Source of the DNA: Planctomycetota bacterium
GTDB taxonomy: Bacteria; Planctomycetota; Planctomycetia; Gemmatales; HRBIN36
DNA length: 64,000 nucleotides
NCBI GenBank assembly: GCA_014584395.1
Contig: JACTMY010000009.1
Coordinates: forward strand, 176,246 to 240,245
Direction: 5' to 3'
The position numbers and the translations under genes are program-made. The notes beneath the pieces were generated by a model. The model was not told the DNA's origin and made no database searches. It saw only the letters and a program-made list of their open reading frames with translations. This document shows, in pieces, positions 51,987 through 62,402 of this stretch; within the stretch, counting starts at the first letter, position 1, and each line of letters begins with the position of its first letter.

Positions 51987-52676
51987 ATGACCCCGCCTTG
52001 GGCCTTGATCTGGGACATGGATGGCACGCTGGTCGACACGGCCAGGCTCCATTTCGAAGCTTGGCGCGCGACCTGCCTTGAACTGCAATATGACTTCACC
52101 GAGGCGGACTTCGTCGCCACGTTTGGCCGGCGGAATCCTGAAATCCTGGATCATCTCTTCGGTCGGCGCTTTTCCGAAGACCAGGTCCAGTCGATCGGCG
52201 ATCGCAAGGAGGCGGCGTATCGTGAGGCAGCGGCCAAAGGCGGCGTCTTTCTGCTGCCTGGCGTTTGGGATTTGCTCCAAGCGGGACGGGTGCATGCCGC
52301 CCGGCAGGCCGTGGCATCGAGCGCCCCCAAGGCCAATGTCGAGCTGATCATGGAACTTACCCAAACTAGGGACTTTTTTAACGAAACCGTCGCCATGGAA
52401 GATACCCAGCGCGGCAAACCCGATCCCCAGGTGTTCTTGATCGCGGCGGAGCGTTTGGGCGTTGAGCCTGGCCGATGCGTGGTGTTTGAGGACGCGGTGG
52501 CTGGCGTTCAAGCGGCCAAGGCGGCGGGGATGGCCTGCGTGGCCGTTCACTTCGTCGGCCACCATCCTCCTGAAAGGCTACGTGCCGCCGGGGCGGATTG
52601 GGTCGTCCCAACGTTGGCGGAGATTCACGTCGATGAGTTTCGGCGGCGCGTTGGCTTCGCCATTGACGCGATGTAA
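51987..52676 (+). CDS. HAD hydrolase, beta-phosphoglucomutase-like
   Basis: A 229-residue HAD enzyme. The catalytic Asp pair is D10 and D12 in WDMDGTLVDT, the cap is helical (about 17-85), motif II is VASSAPKANVE, the Lys is in RGKPDPQVF, and motif III/IV is CVVFEDAVAGVQAAKAAGM. Unlike the HAD protein at 31257 all motifs are intact. Family members are phosphatases or phosphomutases of sugar phosphates. The ATG at 51987 follows AAAGGA; a longer upstream reading would run over the terminator. It converges with the 1192-residue membrane protein, and the 3' ends overlap by 99 bp. Confidence 0.82.
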   Translation: MTPPWALIWDMDGTLVDTARLHFEAWRATCLELQYDFTEADFVATFGRRNPEILDHLFGRRFSEDQVQSIGDRKEAAYREAAAKGGVFLLPGVWDLLQAGRVHAARQAVASSAPKANVELIMELTQTRDFFNETVAMEDTQRGKPDPQVFLIAAERLGVEPGRCVVFEDAVAGVQAAKAAGMACVAVHFVGHHPPERLRAAGADWVVPTLAEIHVDEFRRRVGFAIDAM

Positions 52677-55600
52677 GCGTTGCTGCCCATCCTCGGAATA
52701 GGGGGAATCCGAGCGCCTCCAGCGATCCGGCGCCACCAGCGTCCATTCATCCTTGAAGAGCGGCAGTTGAACGGCCTCGTCGCTGGCGGACTCCCAACAT
52801 GCCACCCAGTCGTTCCAGCGAATCGGCTGCGATTGATAAAGCAGCCGATCCATGCGAATCGTCGGCCAAGCGTCGGCCAACTCCCTGGGCTTCGCCTTGG
52901 GTTGCAGCGTGCGCCGCCAAAGGCGCAGATCGTAGAGCACCACTTGCCCCTCGCGCGGCTCAGGCCAAATCGTCAAGCCATCGTCGGTGATGTCGTAGGA
53001 GGGGCTGCGAGGATGAAACTGCTGTTCCAATTGCTCCCGAATGATGTCCACGCCTGATAGCTTGTACCATCCCGCCAGGGCATTGAGTGCCTGGCGGCGC
53101 GCCGGCGGAGTCACTTTGTCCAGCCAGCCCACTTTTTGCATGCCGGCCAAAAGCCAGCCGGAATGTTCATCCAAGTCGATCCACACGGGCAGGTCGGGAT
53201 GTTCGGCGTGTTTCAGCTCGATGGCCACGCGGTTGCTCGAAAGCTGAATCGCGCCGACGGCCAGCGGTTGTTGGCTCCAGGCGGGGAGTTGGTGCAACAG
53301 GGCAATGAATTCGCGATCCAGGGCGAGCCGAATCGACTTGGCCACTTCCCGCAAGGCTTGACGATAGGTGCGCGCCGATCGCCATTGTCCCGTGTAATAG
53401 GCCTGCCGTTCGGCGCGGCGGAGGGACGTGAACAGCTTGGGCACGGTGCCCGAATGAAAACCGGGTCGCAGCAGCAGGGGCAGCGTTTCGCCATGGTGGC
53501 CGATCATGACGGGCTTGAGCCGATCCGGTCGATTGGAAGCGAAGATGCGCCAATTGCCCTTCATTTCCCACACCAGAAAGGCAAACGCCGAGGGCAGCAG
53601 ATAGAGCGTGGGCAGAATGATGGCGTAAGTCACCAGAATGGCCAAACCCCAACCCATCACCAGGCTGATCTGATTGATCATTTCCTCGTGCTCGGGGGTC
53701 AAGGGCGTCAATTGGCCGATGTAAAACGGGTACATGAATTTGGCCGCCAGCGAGGAGAGGGGCAGCTTCAAAGGATTGATGCTCGGTTCGATCATCGTCA
53801 GAAAATAGAGCCTGATCAAATAACCGAAGGGGAACCAGGCCACGCCCATGAAGGCGCGGAGCACCATCAGCAGCCGGCCCTCGCCGCTCTTGAAGCGCAG
53901 CCACTCGTCGATGGTGTATAGCACGTACTCCACGGCCTTGGAGAATTGCTGGAACACCGACAGAATCCAGCGAAATATCCCCTGGAGCACATCGAACCGC
54001 AGCCAGCGATAAAGAAAGATGACGATCTCCATGAAGGCTTCGCTGAGGAGCAGGCCATACTTGGAGTTCATCAAGATGACCATGCCCAGGAAGGTCAGCG
54101 TCGCCCATTCGGGTCGGGCGATCGTCCCGGGCCAGATGATCCAAATGACCATCGACGCCAAGAGCGGCTTGAGCACGTACCACAGAAACAGCTTGTAGCT
54201 CCAACTGTTCAAGATTTCCTGCAAGACCGGCCACTGCAGCAGCTTGCGCGGCCATTCGTAGCAGATCAAGCGCATGGCCCGGTAGAGCCAGCGGCCCAAC
54301 TCCGCCAGAAAATGGCGCAGGGATTCGCTATGGGTCAGCGCCAGGAAAAAGGCCCCCAAGAGGAGGAAGCTCCATTGCACGTGGAGGCTCCAAGCGGGGG
54401 GACGCGGCTGCGCGGCTGAAGCAGCGGGGATGGCTGCACCGGCTTCCGCTTCCCCATCGGCGATGGACGCCGCGGCTTCAGACGCGGCTATCTCGCCTCG
54501 CCCCATCCAGGCATTGATCGAAGGCAGAATGAAAAACTCGACCATGGCCAGCAGCACATAGGCCCCGCCGAAGGGGATGATCAGGTTTTTCGTCACGAAA
54601 CGGCCCGTCGACGTCCCGAAGAGCAGAGCGCTCAGGCCCTCCAGCCAGCGCAGATAGAATTCCCCCCGGCGATACACGCCGTCCATGACGGTCGTCAGCC
54701 GGCGATCGAGCCGCAACAGCGAGTCGCCCCGCCAGAAGGCATAGGGATCGTTGAGGTCCTCGAGCTTCAGTTGGTTGCGCGAGAGCGTGTCGCGGAGGTC
54801 GGCGAAGGAGAAAAAGCCATACTCCGTGATCCGGTCGAGCAATTCCTCGATCAGCTTCTGTTTGGCGACGTTTTCCGGCACATTGTTCGGCAAAAGTCCC
54901 ACGTCATAGAGCGCATCCGCCAGCAGGGGGCGAAAGCGTTCACGGAGATGTTGCTCGGAGGTTTCCTCGGCAACTTGCAGCAGCCGCACCAATTCTTGAC
55001 GATCATCATCGCTGATGCGGGCCAGGGTGAGCCGCTGGGCGGCGCTGCGCAAATGTTTCGTCATGCGGACGATGCGCAGGCTGTGCAAGGGGCGTTTGAG
55101 GGGACGGTGCCCCGCGGAGATGATCCATTCGACGATGTCCAGGGCGAACAGTTCCTTTTCATACTCGACGCAGACTTTTTGCAAGTCGTAGAGCAGGCGG
55201 GCTTCAAAGGGCCAGCGGCCCTGATCCGCCTTTTCGAGCAGCGACGGCAGCACCTTGATCCAAGCTTCGGTGGTCGCCTCGTCCATCTGCAGAGCCGCCT
55301 TGAGCCGCTGCGTCAGATGCTGCAAATCGAGCAGGGCCGCATCCTTGGTTTCCTGAGTCAGCGCGGCTGGGGCGACGCGGGCCGCCTTGGTGCGGAGAAT
55401 CGCGGCGCGCACCGAATCGCCGGCCCGGGCAAAGCGCCGCGCCTGCGCCAGCAGCTTCAGGAAGTAATCGTTGGATTCATCCGAACTGGTATCGGTGCGG
55501 ACCACGGGGCTGGGAGCGCCCTCGGGCCGGGTCCGCTTGAAGACCGCCTCGGCGTCGACGTCATGGGCGATCAGGGCGTCGACCGCGGCCAGGTTGCGGA

Positions 55601-56156
55601 TGGCGGGGAAATAGGTGTTCAGCAAGTTCGGCCAGAAGTAGCGAATCTCCAGGTAGACGGCGACGAACTCCATGTAAACGTGCACGTCGTCTTGCGGCTT
55701 GACGAGATAGTTTTCCTGATGCAGGACGCTGCGGATTTCCTCGAATTCCGTCTGCCCGATGGCGTCGATCCGCGACCGCACGCTGCTGCTGGTCAGCCGC
55801 CCTTTGCTCGCCTGGGCAAGCAACTCCATGTCGACGTGAGCATGGAACAAATAGCGCCAATACTTGAGCAGCAAGGATTCCTGGTCGGAGCCTTGCAAGG
55901 TTTCAGCCGTGGGGCGCTGCATCAGGATGACCGTTTCCGGCAAGCGGCGGTCGGGGGGCAGGTCCAGCTTCTCTTGCTCCACCTCGCGGAACAGGATTTG
56001 CCGGTCGAAGACGTGGCACTGCTCATGCGGAACGTGCACCCACAGCAGCGGTATGTGATACACCCGCTGAATCATCCCGCGCATGATCCGCGGCGACACG
56101 AGCAAAACGCCCGGGTCCACCTTGGTCAGGATGTTGTGCAGCTCTTCCAGTTTCAC
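52578..56156 (-). CDS. Large polytopic membrane protein of unknown function
   Basis: A 1192-residue protein. The N-terminal 500 residues are soluble and helix-rich. Around 530-930 there are about seven hydrophobic segments (for example LIIPFGGAYVLLAMVEFFIL and WSFLLLGAFFLALT). The C-terminal 260 residues are again soluble (HQLPAWSQQPLAVGAIQLSS and following). I recognise no family or catalytic motif. Large proteins of this kind without named family are common in Planctomycetota. The start is GTG at 56156. Its last 33 codons overlap the convergent HAD gene. Confidence 0.7.
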   Translation of the reverse strand: MKLEELHNILTKVDPGVLLVSPRIMRGMIQRVYHIPLLWVHVPHEQCHVFDRQILFREVEQEKLDLPPDRRLPETVILMQRPTAETLQGSDQESLLLKYWRYLFHAHVDMELLAQASKGRLTSSSVRSRIDAIGQTEFEEIRSVLHQENYLVKPQDDVHVYMEFVAVYLEIRYFWPNLLNTYFPAIRNLAAVDALIAHDVDAEAVFKRTRPEGAPSPVVRTDTSSDESNDYFLKLLAQARRFARAGDSVRAAILRTKAARVAPAALTQETKDAALLDLQHLTQRLKAALQMDEATTEAWIKVLPSLLEKADQGRWPFEARLLYDLQKVCVEYEKELFALDIVEWIISAGHRPLKRPLHSLRIVRMTKHLRSAAQRLTLARISDDDRQELVRLLQVAEETSEQHLRERFRPLLADALYDVGLLPNNVPENVAKQKLIEELLDRITEYGFFSFADLRDTLSRNQLKLEDLNDPYAFWRGDSLLRLDRRLTTVMDGVYRRGEFYLRWLEGLSALLFGTSTGRFVTKNLIIPFGGAYVLLAMVEFFILPSINAWMGRGEIAASEAAASIADGEAEAGAAIPAASAAQPRPPAWSLHVQWSFLLLGAFFLALTHSESLRHFLAELGRWLYRAMRLICYEWPRKLLQWPVLQEILNSWSYKLFLWYVLKPLLASMVIWIIWPGTIARPEWATLTFLGMVILMNSKYGLLLSEAFMEIVIFLYRWLRFDVLQGIFRWILSVFQQFSKAVEYVLYTIDEWLRFKSGEGRLLMVLRAFMGVAWFPFGYLIRLYFLTMIEPSINPLKLPLSSLAAKFMYPFYIGQLTPLTPEHEEMINQISLVMGWGLAILVTYAIILPTLYLLPSAFAFLVWEMKGNWRIFASNRPDRLKPVMIGHHGETLPLLLRPGFHSGTVPKLFTSLRRAERQAYYTGQWRSARTYRQALREVAKSIRLALDREFIALLHQLPAWSQQPLAVGAIQLSSNRVAIELKHAEHPDLPVWIDLDEHSGWLLAGMQKVGWLDKVTPPARRQALNALAGWYKLSGVDIIREQLEQQFHPRSPSYDITDDGLTIWPEPREGQVVLYDLRLWRRTLQPKAKPRELADAWPTIRMDRLLYQSQPIRWNDWVACWESASDEAVQLPLFKDEWTLVAPDRWRRSDSPYSEDGQQRLHRVNGEANAPPKLIDVNLRQRWDDPIRPGGT

Positions 56157-56400
56157 GATGGCCCCGGAACGAGAAGGGCAAAGGGGGCGTCCCCCCCCGA
56201 ATGAAAGGTCAAATTGGGCCCCGTCGGCGACGTCTCCCTCAGCGCTTATACCTCATTGCCAAGGCCCAACGCAAGCCAGCGTCCTTGAAATCTTCATGAA
56301 CCCGTGACCGGGCCGCCACGCAAGATGACGGGGATTCCCTTTTTTCCAGCTAAATGTGTGGTTTTGTCGAGAAGGGGGGGAAGAGGCTGGGCAAGCGACG

Positions 56401-57102
56401 TCACTCGCCGATCAGGTCGGCTTCAGAAGTGATGATAAACCGATGAGCTTCCTTGGGGGTTTCCCGTAACCGCAATTCGTCCAGGAAGCCGGGGATGAGG
56501 AGCAATCGGGAAAGCCGGGCCAGCAACCGCAGATGAATGGCGGAATCCTGGCCGCAAACGAGGAAGAACAGGTCCGTCAGCGCGCCCCGTTCGGAGCCAA
56601 AGGGAATGCCGGAGAGGCTGCGGCCAAAGGCGACCACCGAATCCCCCAGCGACTGCGGCAGCGGACGATGCGGATGAGGAAAAGCCACGCCCACGGGCAG
56701 GGCCGTCGAGGCCAGGCTTTCACGCTGCTCGATGGCGGCGAGGATCGCTTCGGGCTGATAGACGTGGCCCGATTGCTCCGCCAACTCGACCAGCTCGCGC
56801 AGCAGCCCCGGCTTGCTCCGCGACTGCAGTGGCACCGCCACGCAGGACAGCGGCAGATACAAGCTCAGCAGCGCCTCCGCCCCTTCATGCAGCGGCGGCC
56901 CTTCCAACCGCGTCAGCTCCTCCTCTGTGTAGGCATGAAGCTGATCCTCGATCCAGTGCGTGATCTCCGTCCGGGAGAAACGCCATTGATCCCCCACCTT
57001 GCGGCCAGGCAAATAGCCCCGGCTCGCCAGGCGGATGACTTCCTTCACGTTTCTCCCTAGAAGATCAGCCACTTCCAAGGGTTCCATGTTTTCCTGCATC
57101 AT
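56401..57102 (-). CDS. HTH (excisionase/MerR-type) plus PTS EIIA-type regulatory protein
   Basis: A 233-residue fusion. Residues about 7-52 form an excisionase-type winged helix (MEPLEVADLLGRNVKEVIRL, with KVGDQWRFSRTEI as wing). Residues about 80-230 match a PTS EIIA (fructose/mannitol, PTSN) domain, with the phosphorylatable His in GVAFPHPHRPLP. Such PTS-Ntr-like fusions probably respond to the phosphorylation state of a phosphotransferase chain and act on DNA or a partner protein. It begins 28 bases after argG and may be co-transcribed with it. Confidence 0.75.
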   Translation of the reverse strand: MMQENMEPLEVADLLGRNVKEVIRLASRGYLPGRKVGDQWRFSRTEITHWIEDQLHAYTEEELTRLEGPPLHEGAEALLSLYLPLSCVAVPLQSRSKPGLLRELVELAEQSGHVYQPEAILAAIEQRESLASTALPVGVAFPHPHRPLPQSLGDSVVAFGRSLSGIPFGSERGALTDLFFLVCGQDSAIHLRLLARLSRLLLIPGFLDELRLRETPKEAHRFIITSEADLIGE

Positions 57103-57130
57103 GGCGTCAATGCTCCCCCGAAAGGCGGCC

Positions 57131-58387
<1,257 letters not shown>

Positions 58388-58464
58388 GCTGCTCTCCTCT
58401 ATGCAAACCATTATATTACGAGATGGAGCCGCCATTGCCGGAGGTGGAGAGGAAATGTCGCGCC

Positions 58465-58878
58465 ATGAAGCGCTTCAGGCTGCAAATCCCGCGCACCCTT
58501 TGGGATGAAATGATCGCCCATGCCCGCGCCTCGGCCCCGCTGGAATGCGTCGGGTTGTTGGTGGGTTCAGCGGATGGGGTGGTCAAGGAACGTTACCCGC
58601 TGATCAACGCGCTCGCTTCGCCCGCCGCCTTCGAATCCGACCCGCGGAGCATGCTCGAGGCGGAGAAGCGCCGCCGGGCCGCGGGTTGGGATTGGCTGGC
58701 GGTGTATCATTCGCATCCGACCAGCGCCGCCGTCCCGAGCCGCAAGGACGTGGAGCAGCATCTTGCGGCAGAGGTGGTCTGCCTGATCATTTCGCTGGCC
58801 GGCCCTGACGCTGTGATCGCGGGCTATTGGATGTTGCCCGCTGGTTTCGAGCAGGCAACGGTGGACTGCGTGGCGTGA
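58465..58878 (+). CDS. JAMM/MPN-domain metallopeptidase (M67-type)
   Basis: A 137-residue Mov34/MPN+/JAB1 protein. The JAMM motif is HSHPTSAAVPSRKD with His82, His84, Ser92 and Asp95, and the upstream Glu27 in PLECVGLLVG completes the zinc/catalytic set. Small stand-alone JAMM proteins cleave isopeptide-like or C-terminal extensions of ubiquitin-like sulfur carriers (ThiS/MoaD). I chose the ATG at 58465, which has AGAGGA upstream; an ATG at 58423 lacks one. No sulfur-carrier or E1-like gene is adjacent, so the substrate is open. Confidence 0.8.
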   Translation: MKRFRLQIPRTLWDEMIAHARASAPLECVGLLVGSADGVVKERYPLINALASPAAFESDPRSMLEAEKRRRAAGWDWLAVYHSHPTSAAVPSRKDVEQHLAAEVVCLIISLAGPDAVIAGYWMLPAGFEQATVDCVA

Positions 58879-59172
58879 CGCTGCCGTGACGATCCTGGGC
58901 AACACTGTTGAGCACGAAGACGCCCATCTCTGTGCGGCGATCGCTGGGAAGACAACATTCTAACCAAAGGTAAAGCAAGTCATATGAGATGAAATAATCT
59001 CCTTAAAGCCTTGCGCCATCGATCTGTACTGCGATGGCTAACAAGCCCATTGATTACGGATAAATGCTGGCATATCCTGTTGATCTAAGTCAAATAGGCT
59101 GCATGGCATGCAGGAAGGCCTGCTCCTGTTCAGCCATTGAGTTCTTTACTCGCAGCTTGGAGTCGGAACAAA
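58879..59172. other. Intergenic gap, no gene recognised
   Basis: About 300 bp between the JAMM gene and the LRR gene. It is more AT-rich than the argG side. No RNA gene, terminator or convincing frame is seen. Confidence 0.5.
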
Positions 59173-60141
59173 ATGACACGCCGCTCGTTATGATTGGCTG
59201 GTGTTGCGGTTGGTTGCCTGTGGTTTGGTTTGGGGAATGATTTGTCAGCACAGAATAAATCCAGCGGCAACGGCATGGACCCCAAGGTCGCGACAGCATG
59301 GAAACGTGCGGGATTTGAAACGGGGTGGATCGGAATTGAATTCGGCACCGAAATCATCAAAGAATTTTTAACGGAGCGAACCAAGCTGGACACGGCGCTT
59401 CCCTGCTTCGCCGGCTGGCCGTTAACGAGCATGAACAACCTTCCCGAACCAAGCACGGACTTCGCGATCAGGTTCGATGTGCTTATAAATCGTAATCCCA
59501 AACTGCTCAACAGCCGAGTGCAAGTCACGGAAAACATGATTAAAGAACTGGCTCGTTTTAAGAAGCTTAAACACTTGGAGGTGGGGGTAAAGGGGAATGC
59601 CGCGTTCCTAACGGCCATCAGCCAACTGCAATCCTTGGAGACGCTGTATTTGAGTCTCAGCAGCGATGATAAAACTAGCCTGAAGCCGATCGGCGGCTTG
59701 CATCAACTTAGACATTTGGGGCTCGCGAGCAGCGCGGTCAACAACACGGGCATGCCAGCGGTCTTGGCGGGCAAATCAGGAGGCATTAATGACCGTGACC
59801 TGAAGGACCTTGGGGCTTTACAGAATCTCGAGGTGCTTAATCTCCGCAATTCACAAGTAACCGATCAGGGCCTCAAAAGCTTGGCCAGTTTCGCTAAGCT
59901 TAAAGTGCTCGATTTGAGCTTTTCTCCCATCACCGATGAAGGCTTGAAAGATCTCACCGCGCTCAAGCAACTCAAAGTCCTTTACCTGGACAATAATGTG
60001 AAAATCACGGACAAGGGCGTCTTGGCCTTGGCTCCACTTACCAAATTGGAACGCGTTTTCGTCCGGGACACGTTTGTCACGGGAGAGAGTATTCGCGCCA
60101 TGGAGAAGCTGAATCCCAAGCTGCGCATCATCATCCGCTGA
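59173..60141 (+). pseudogene. Leucine-rich-repeat secreted protein with an in-frame stop in the signal peptide
   Basis: The frame from ATG 59173 reads MTRRSL, then a TGA at 59191-59193, then LAGVAVGCLWFGLG...SAQN, which is the hydrophobic part of a signal peptide; read through, it is a normal exported N-terminus. After that, 315 residues carry LRR units of the planctomycete kind (LKHLEVGVKGN, LEVLNLRNSQVTDQGLKSL, LKVLDLSFSPITDEGLKDL, LKVLYLDNNVKITDKGV). Translation could restart at the TTG at 59194 and still give a short hydrophobic start. Either the gene is inactivated by a single nonsense change or it uses TTG. Confidence 0.6.
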
Positions 60142-60206
60142 AGGATGTTGAACGGCCTGTCAGTAACGGCTTATTCGACAATGCTATGTCATAATCTCGC
60201 GGCCCC

Positions 60207-60268
60207 GCCGTCGTCAAGTTTGGCGGAGCTTCCCTGTGACAGCGGGATGTCAGCGAGCAGTTTGCGGG
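60207..60268 (-). repeat. Copy A of a Rhs/HINT-tail segment (direct repeat with 62110-62171)
   Basis: Sixty-two bases align without gaps to 62110-62171 with ten mismatches by my count. On the minus strand both encode RxLLxDIPLSxGxSAKLDDGG, the end of the pretoxin region. In this copy the frame soon meets a stop (AARL then TGA), so it is a fragment of a further cassette. Confidence 0.7.
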
Positions 60269-60348
60269 TTGGGGTTTGCTACCGCGCACGGGCGGAGGAG
60301 CCTCCGTGGCACCGGGCAGGGCTTCTGTTAGCAAATGCACTTCGGTTT

Positions 60349-60594
60349 TCATGTTTCAGGCCACATGATTGTGCCCCCACGCAACAGATCAGCAATTACT
60401 TCGTGTGAGGAAAAGGCATCTTCTAGTATTTTAACAAAGAATAGGGCATCGAAAGATTCGATTGGGCGGTCGCCTTTTAGCCATTTGTTCACTAATGTGC
60501 CGAAGACCAAGCCGACTAATTCACGAGTAACCGAGTTGGATATTGTTTTCTGATAATTGATAGCTTCTTCATGATTAAGAACTGTGATTGGCAT
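60349..60594 (-). CDS. Putative immunity protein of toxin module 4
   Basis: An 81-residue acidic-to-neutral helical protein (MPITVLNHEEAINYQKTI to GGTIMWPET). Its ATG at 60594 overlaps the stop of the preceding toxin-like frame (TAATG), the usual arrangement for a toxin/immunity pair. No family recognised. The assignment is by position only. Confidence 0.5.
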   Translation of the reverse strand: MPITVLNHEEAINYQKTISNSVTRELVGLVFGTLVNKWLKGDRPIESFDALFFVKILEDAFSSHEVIADLLRGGTIMWPET

Positions 60595-61079
60595 TAATCA
60601 ATCTCCCTCATTACTGAATAGTTGAGTTCATATTTCCCGGTTTGAGGATTGATGCGCAAAGCTCCAACTGCGGGGTTTGACTGCAACATTTGCCCATTCG
60701 GTCTTATGGCAAATATGTTCTCTGCATTCCGTCCGATAAAGGCGATAGTTCCATCACTAAGCACCGTTCGGTTAGCCTGCCAGCTTGGATGTGCATTTGA
60801 AATCTGACGCGCCATTCCTTCAAAGAAGTCTGCCAGTTGTGCTTGGCTTGCATTACGGTTGACTCGCATCCAACCTTGCATTTCCAAGAACATTTCTTTT
60901 ATGCTCCCCTGTCGAAGCACAGGGATTCCAAGACGAGCACCTACTTCCGGAGGAGTTGCTCTCTTAGGTAACTGCACCCATGGCGGTGGCGTGCCGGGCA
61001 GTAGCGGCTTCGTTGTCCCCAGGGCGCCAGCATCTGCCGCGAGCTGAGCGCCGCCCATGCAACGGCGACCTCGTGGCAA
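60594..61079 (-). CDS. Orphan toxin C-terminal module 4
   Basis: About 160 residues; the TTG at 61079 is only the first start-like codon and there is no clear ribosome site. The N-terminal third is Pro/Gly/Ala-rich (LLPGTPPPWVQLPKRATPP), like linkers before toxin domains. The rest (LADFFEGMARQISNAHPSW, then VLSDGTIAFIGRNAENIFAI, ending LNYSVMREID) looks like a compact domain I cannot name. It lacks any secretion or Rhs core, so it is a promoterless tip. The small gene coupled to its stop would be its immunity gene. Confidence 0.5.
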   Translation of the reverse strand: MPRGRRCMGGAQLAADAGALGTTKPLLPGTPPPWVQLPKRATPPEVGARLGIPVLRQGSIKEMFLEMQGWMRVNRNASQAQLADFFEGMARQISNAHPSWQANRTVLSDGTIAFIGRNAENIFAIRPNGQMLQSNPAVGALRINPQTGKYELNYSVMREID

Positions 61080-61166
61080 AGTTAAGAATCAAACAATTCT
61101 GGGCGATTCACTTGGCAGGCAGAGTGGTCGCCGGGCTGTGCATGATGACTATGCCCCTGTTGCTTC

Positions 61167-61529
61167 TTATTGTGTGCTGGGGCTACGCTCACAGCTTGAC
61201 AGCATTATCGTTAGTTCATGCGCAGCTTCTCGAAACTGTCTCTGGCTTTCTTCATCAAGGACTCGCCCATCAACTGTGGCAGTGACTACGCCACTCGAGA
61301 TATTGCGAGCTGCACTCATTAAGGCAGTCAACACTTCATTCGCAATTACATGTTCATCGACCTTCATTACTGGAATATCTAGTCCCTGCATCCACTTGCA
61401 CCTTTCAATGAATTGAAAGGAAGCGGGCGTTTCTTTCACCAATGCTAGAACATGATCCATGAGATTCCAGTAAACCCAATTTGAAACCTCCCATCGCTTG
61501 TTGTCGTCGATCGTGATGATTCCTGCCAT
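61167..61529 (-). CDS. Putative immunity protein of toxin module 3
   Basis: A 120-residue protein from the ATG at 61529, one base after the toxin stop (TAA a ATG). It starts MAGIITIDDNKRWEVSNWVYW and is mixed helix and strand, acidic. A small cytoplasmic protein directly after a toxin-tip frame fits an immunity role. No family recognised. Confidence 0.55.
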   Translation of the reverse strand: MAGIITIDDNKRWEVSNWVYWNLMDHVLALVKETPASFQFIERCKWMQGLDIPVMKVDEHVIANEVLTALMSAARNISSGVVTATVDGRVLDEESQRQFREAAHELTIMLSSCERSPSTQ

Positions 61530-61530
61530 T

Positions 61531-62250
61531 TTAGAACCCAATTCGGATGATTCTTGCAAGTTGTGCCGGACTCAAAGTTGCCAAATGACTATTGACAGCA
61601 GCTATCTGAGCTGGGGTGAATCCAGTGAGGTCGATAACAGTAAAGTCGGTGGACTTCAACAAATGATCGTCAATTGATGCCAAGAATTTCTTTTGATCCC
61701 AGAATTTCGAGGCAACGGGTTTGCCGAGCGCATCGTAAGTTCGCCCTAGTTCGTCCACATATTCCGCTCCGATGTGTGGTGACTCCTTGAGTGACTTCCC
61801 AAGTTGTGCTTCAAGACGTTGCCCGGTCGCAAGTTCATCTGCCGTTAGCCGAGTAGAACTTCCGAGTCCTGAGTTTGGCGCAAGCGTCTTTGCCGTGGGC
61901 GGCAGCTGCACCTTCGGCGGCGGTTCAGGGACCGCCGGAGAGGGAGATTTTGGCGCCGATTGGTTTGGAGGCGGAGCCTGATGCGGTGGCTGATTCGCCT
62001 GAACGCTCGGCGGCACTTCCTCCGTCGCGGCATCGCCTGAGGCCTTGCGGTTATTATGCACCAAGACGCCCAGCGTGCCAACCGCGAAGGTGTGCCAGTC
62101 GGCGTCGCCGCCGTCGTCGAGCTTGGCGGAGCCGCCGTGTGACAACGGTATGTCACCGAGCAGCCTGCGGGCGGTGTTGGCGTATTTGAGGAAGCCCGTG
62201 CCTTCCAGGTTTCTGCCAAACAGCAGATCTACGTCCTGCCGCATCCTCAT
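61531..62250 (-). CDS. Orphan toxin module 3: HINT tail, linker and CdiA-type toxin domain
   Basis: About 239 residues. It begins with the end of a pretoxin HINT-like region (GGDADWHTFAVGTLGVLVHN, the typical last segment before a toxin tip). A Pro-rich linker (about 75-115) follows, then a domain of about 100 residues with HIGAEYVDELGRTYDALG, FLASIDDHLLKSTDFTVIDLTG and a helical end. This recalls CdiA-C/nuclease-type tips, where a GRTYDx motif lies in the active site, but I cannot name the family. The ATG at 62250 is only a possible start; the upstream bases read SLKIVNANGSDAWSWDEDAAG in another frame, so the 5' part is frameshifted. Confidence 0.55.
   Translation of the reverse strand: MRMRQDVDLLFGRNLEGTGFLKYANTARRLLGDIPLSHGGSAKLDDGGDADWHTFAVGTLGVLVHNNRKASGDAATEEVPPSVQANQPPHQAPPPNQSAPKSPSPAVPEPPPKVQLPPTAKTLAPNSGLGSSTRLTADELATGQRLEAQLGKSLKESPHIGAEYVDELGRTYDALGKPVASKFWDQKKFLASIDDHLLKSTDFTVIDLTGFTPAQIAAVNSHLATLSPAQLARIIRIGF
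62110..62171 (-). repeat. Copy B of the Rhs/HINT-tail segment
   Basis: The intact counterpart of 60207-60268, coding on the minus strand for RRLLGDIPLSHGGSAKLDDG just before GVLVHNN of module 3. Two copies 1.9 kb apart suggest that cassettes were added by recombination through this shared segment. Confidence 0.7.
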
Positions 62251-62402
62251 CCCACGACCAAGCGTCCGAGCCGTTGGCGTTGACGATCTTCAGCGAGTAG
62301 GAATGGCTGCTGAGTCATTCTTAGGATGAATGTCAGGACGAGTGGATGTGTTGTGTTCTGTTTAGTTTCTGATTTCTTGTGAGAGACAATGGAACATAAT
62401 AA

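Noticed and set aside
54771..56204. Rightward frame of about 477 codons opposite the large membrane protein
   Set aside because: Low-complexity composition and no motif; the opposite strand encodes clear membrane helices.
60131..60352. Leftward frame of about 73 codons after the module 4 immunity gene
   Set aside because: It is in a different frame from the recognisable HINT-tail fragment in the same place and has no features of its own.
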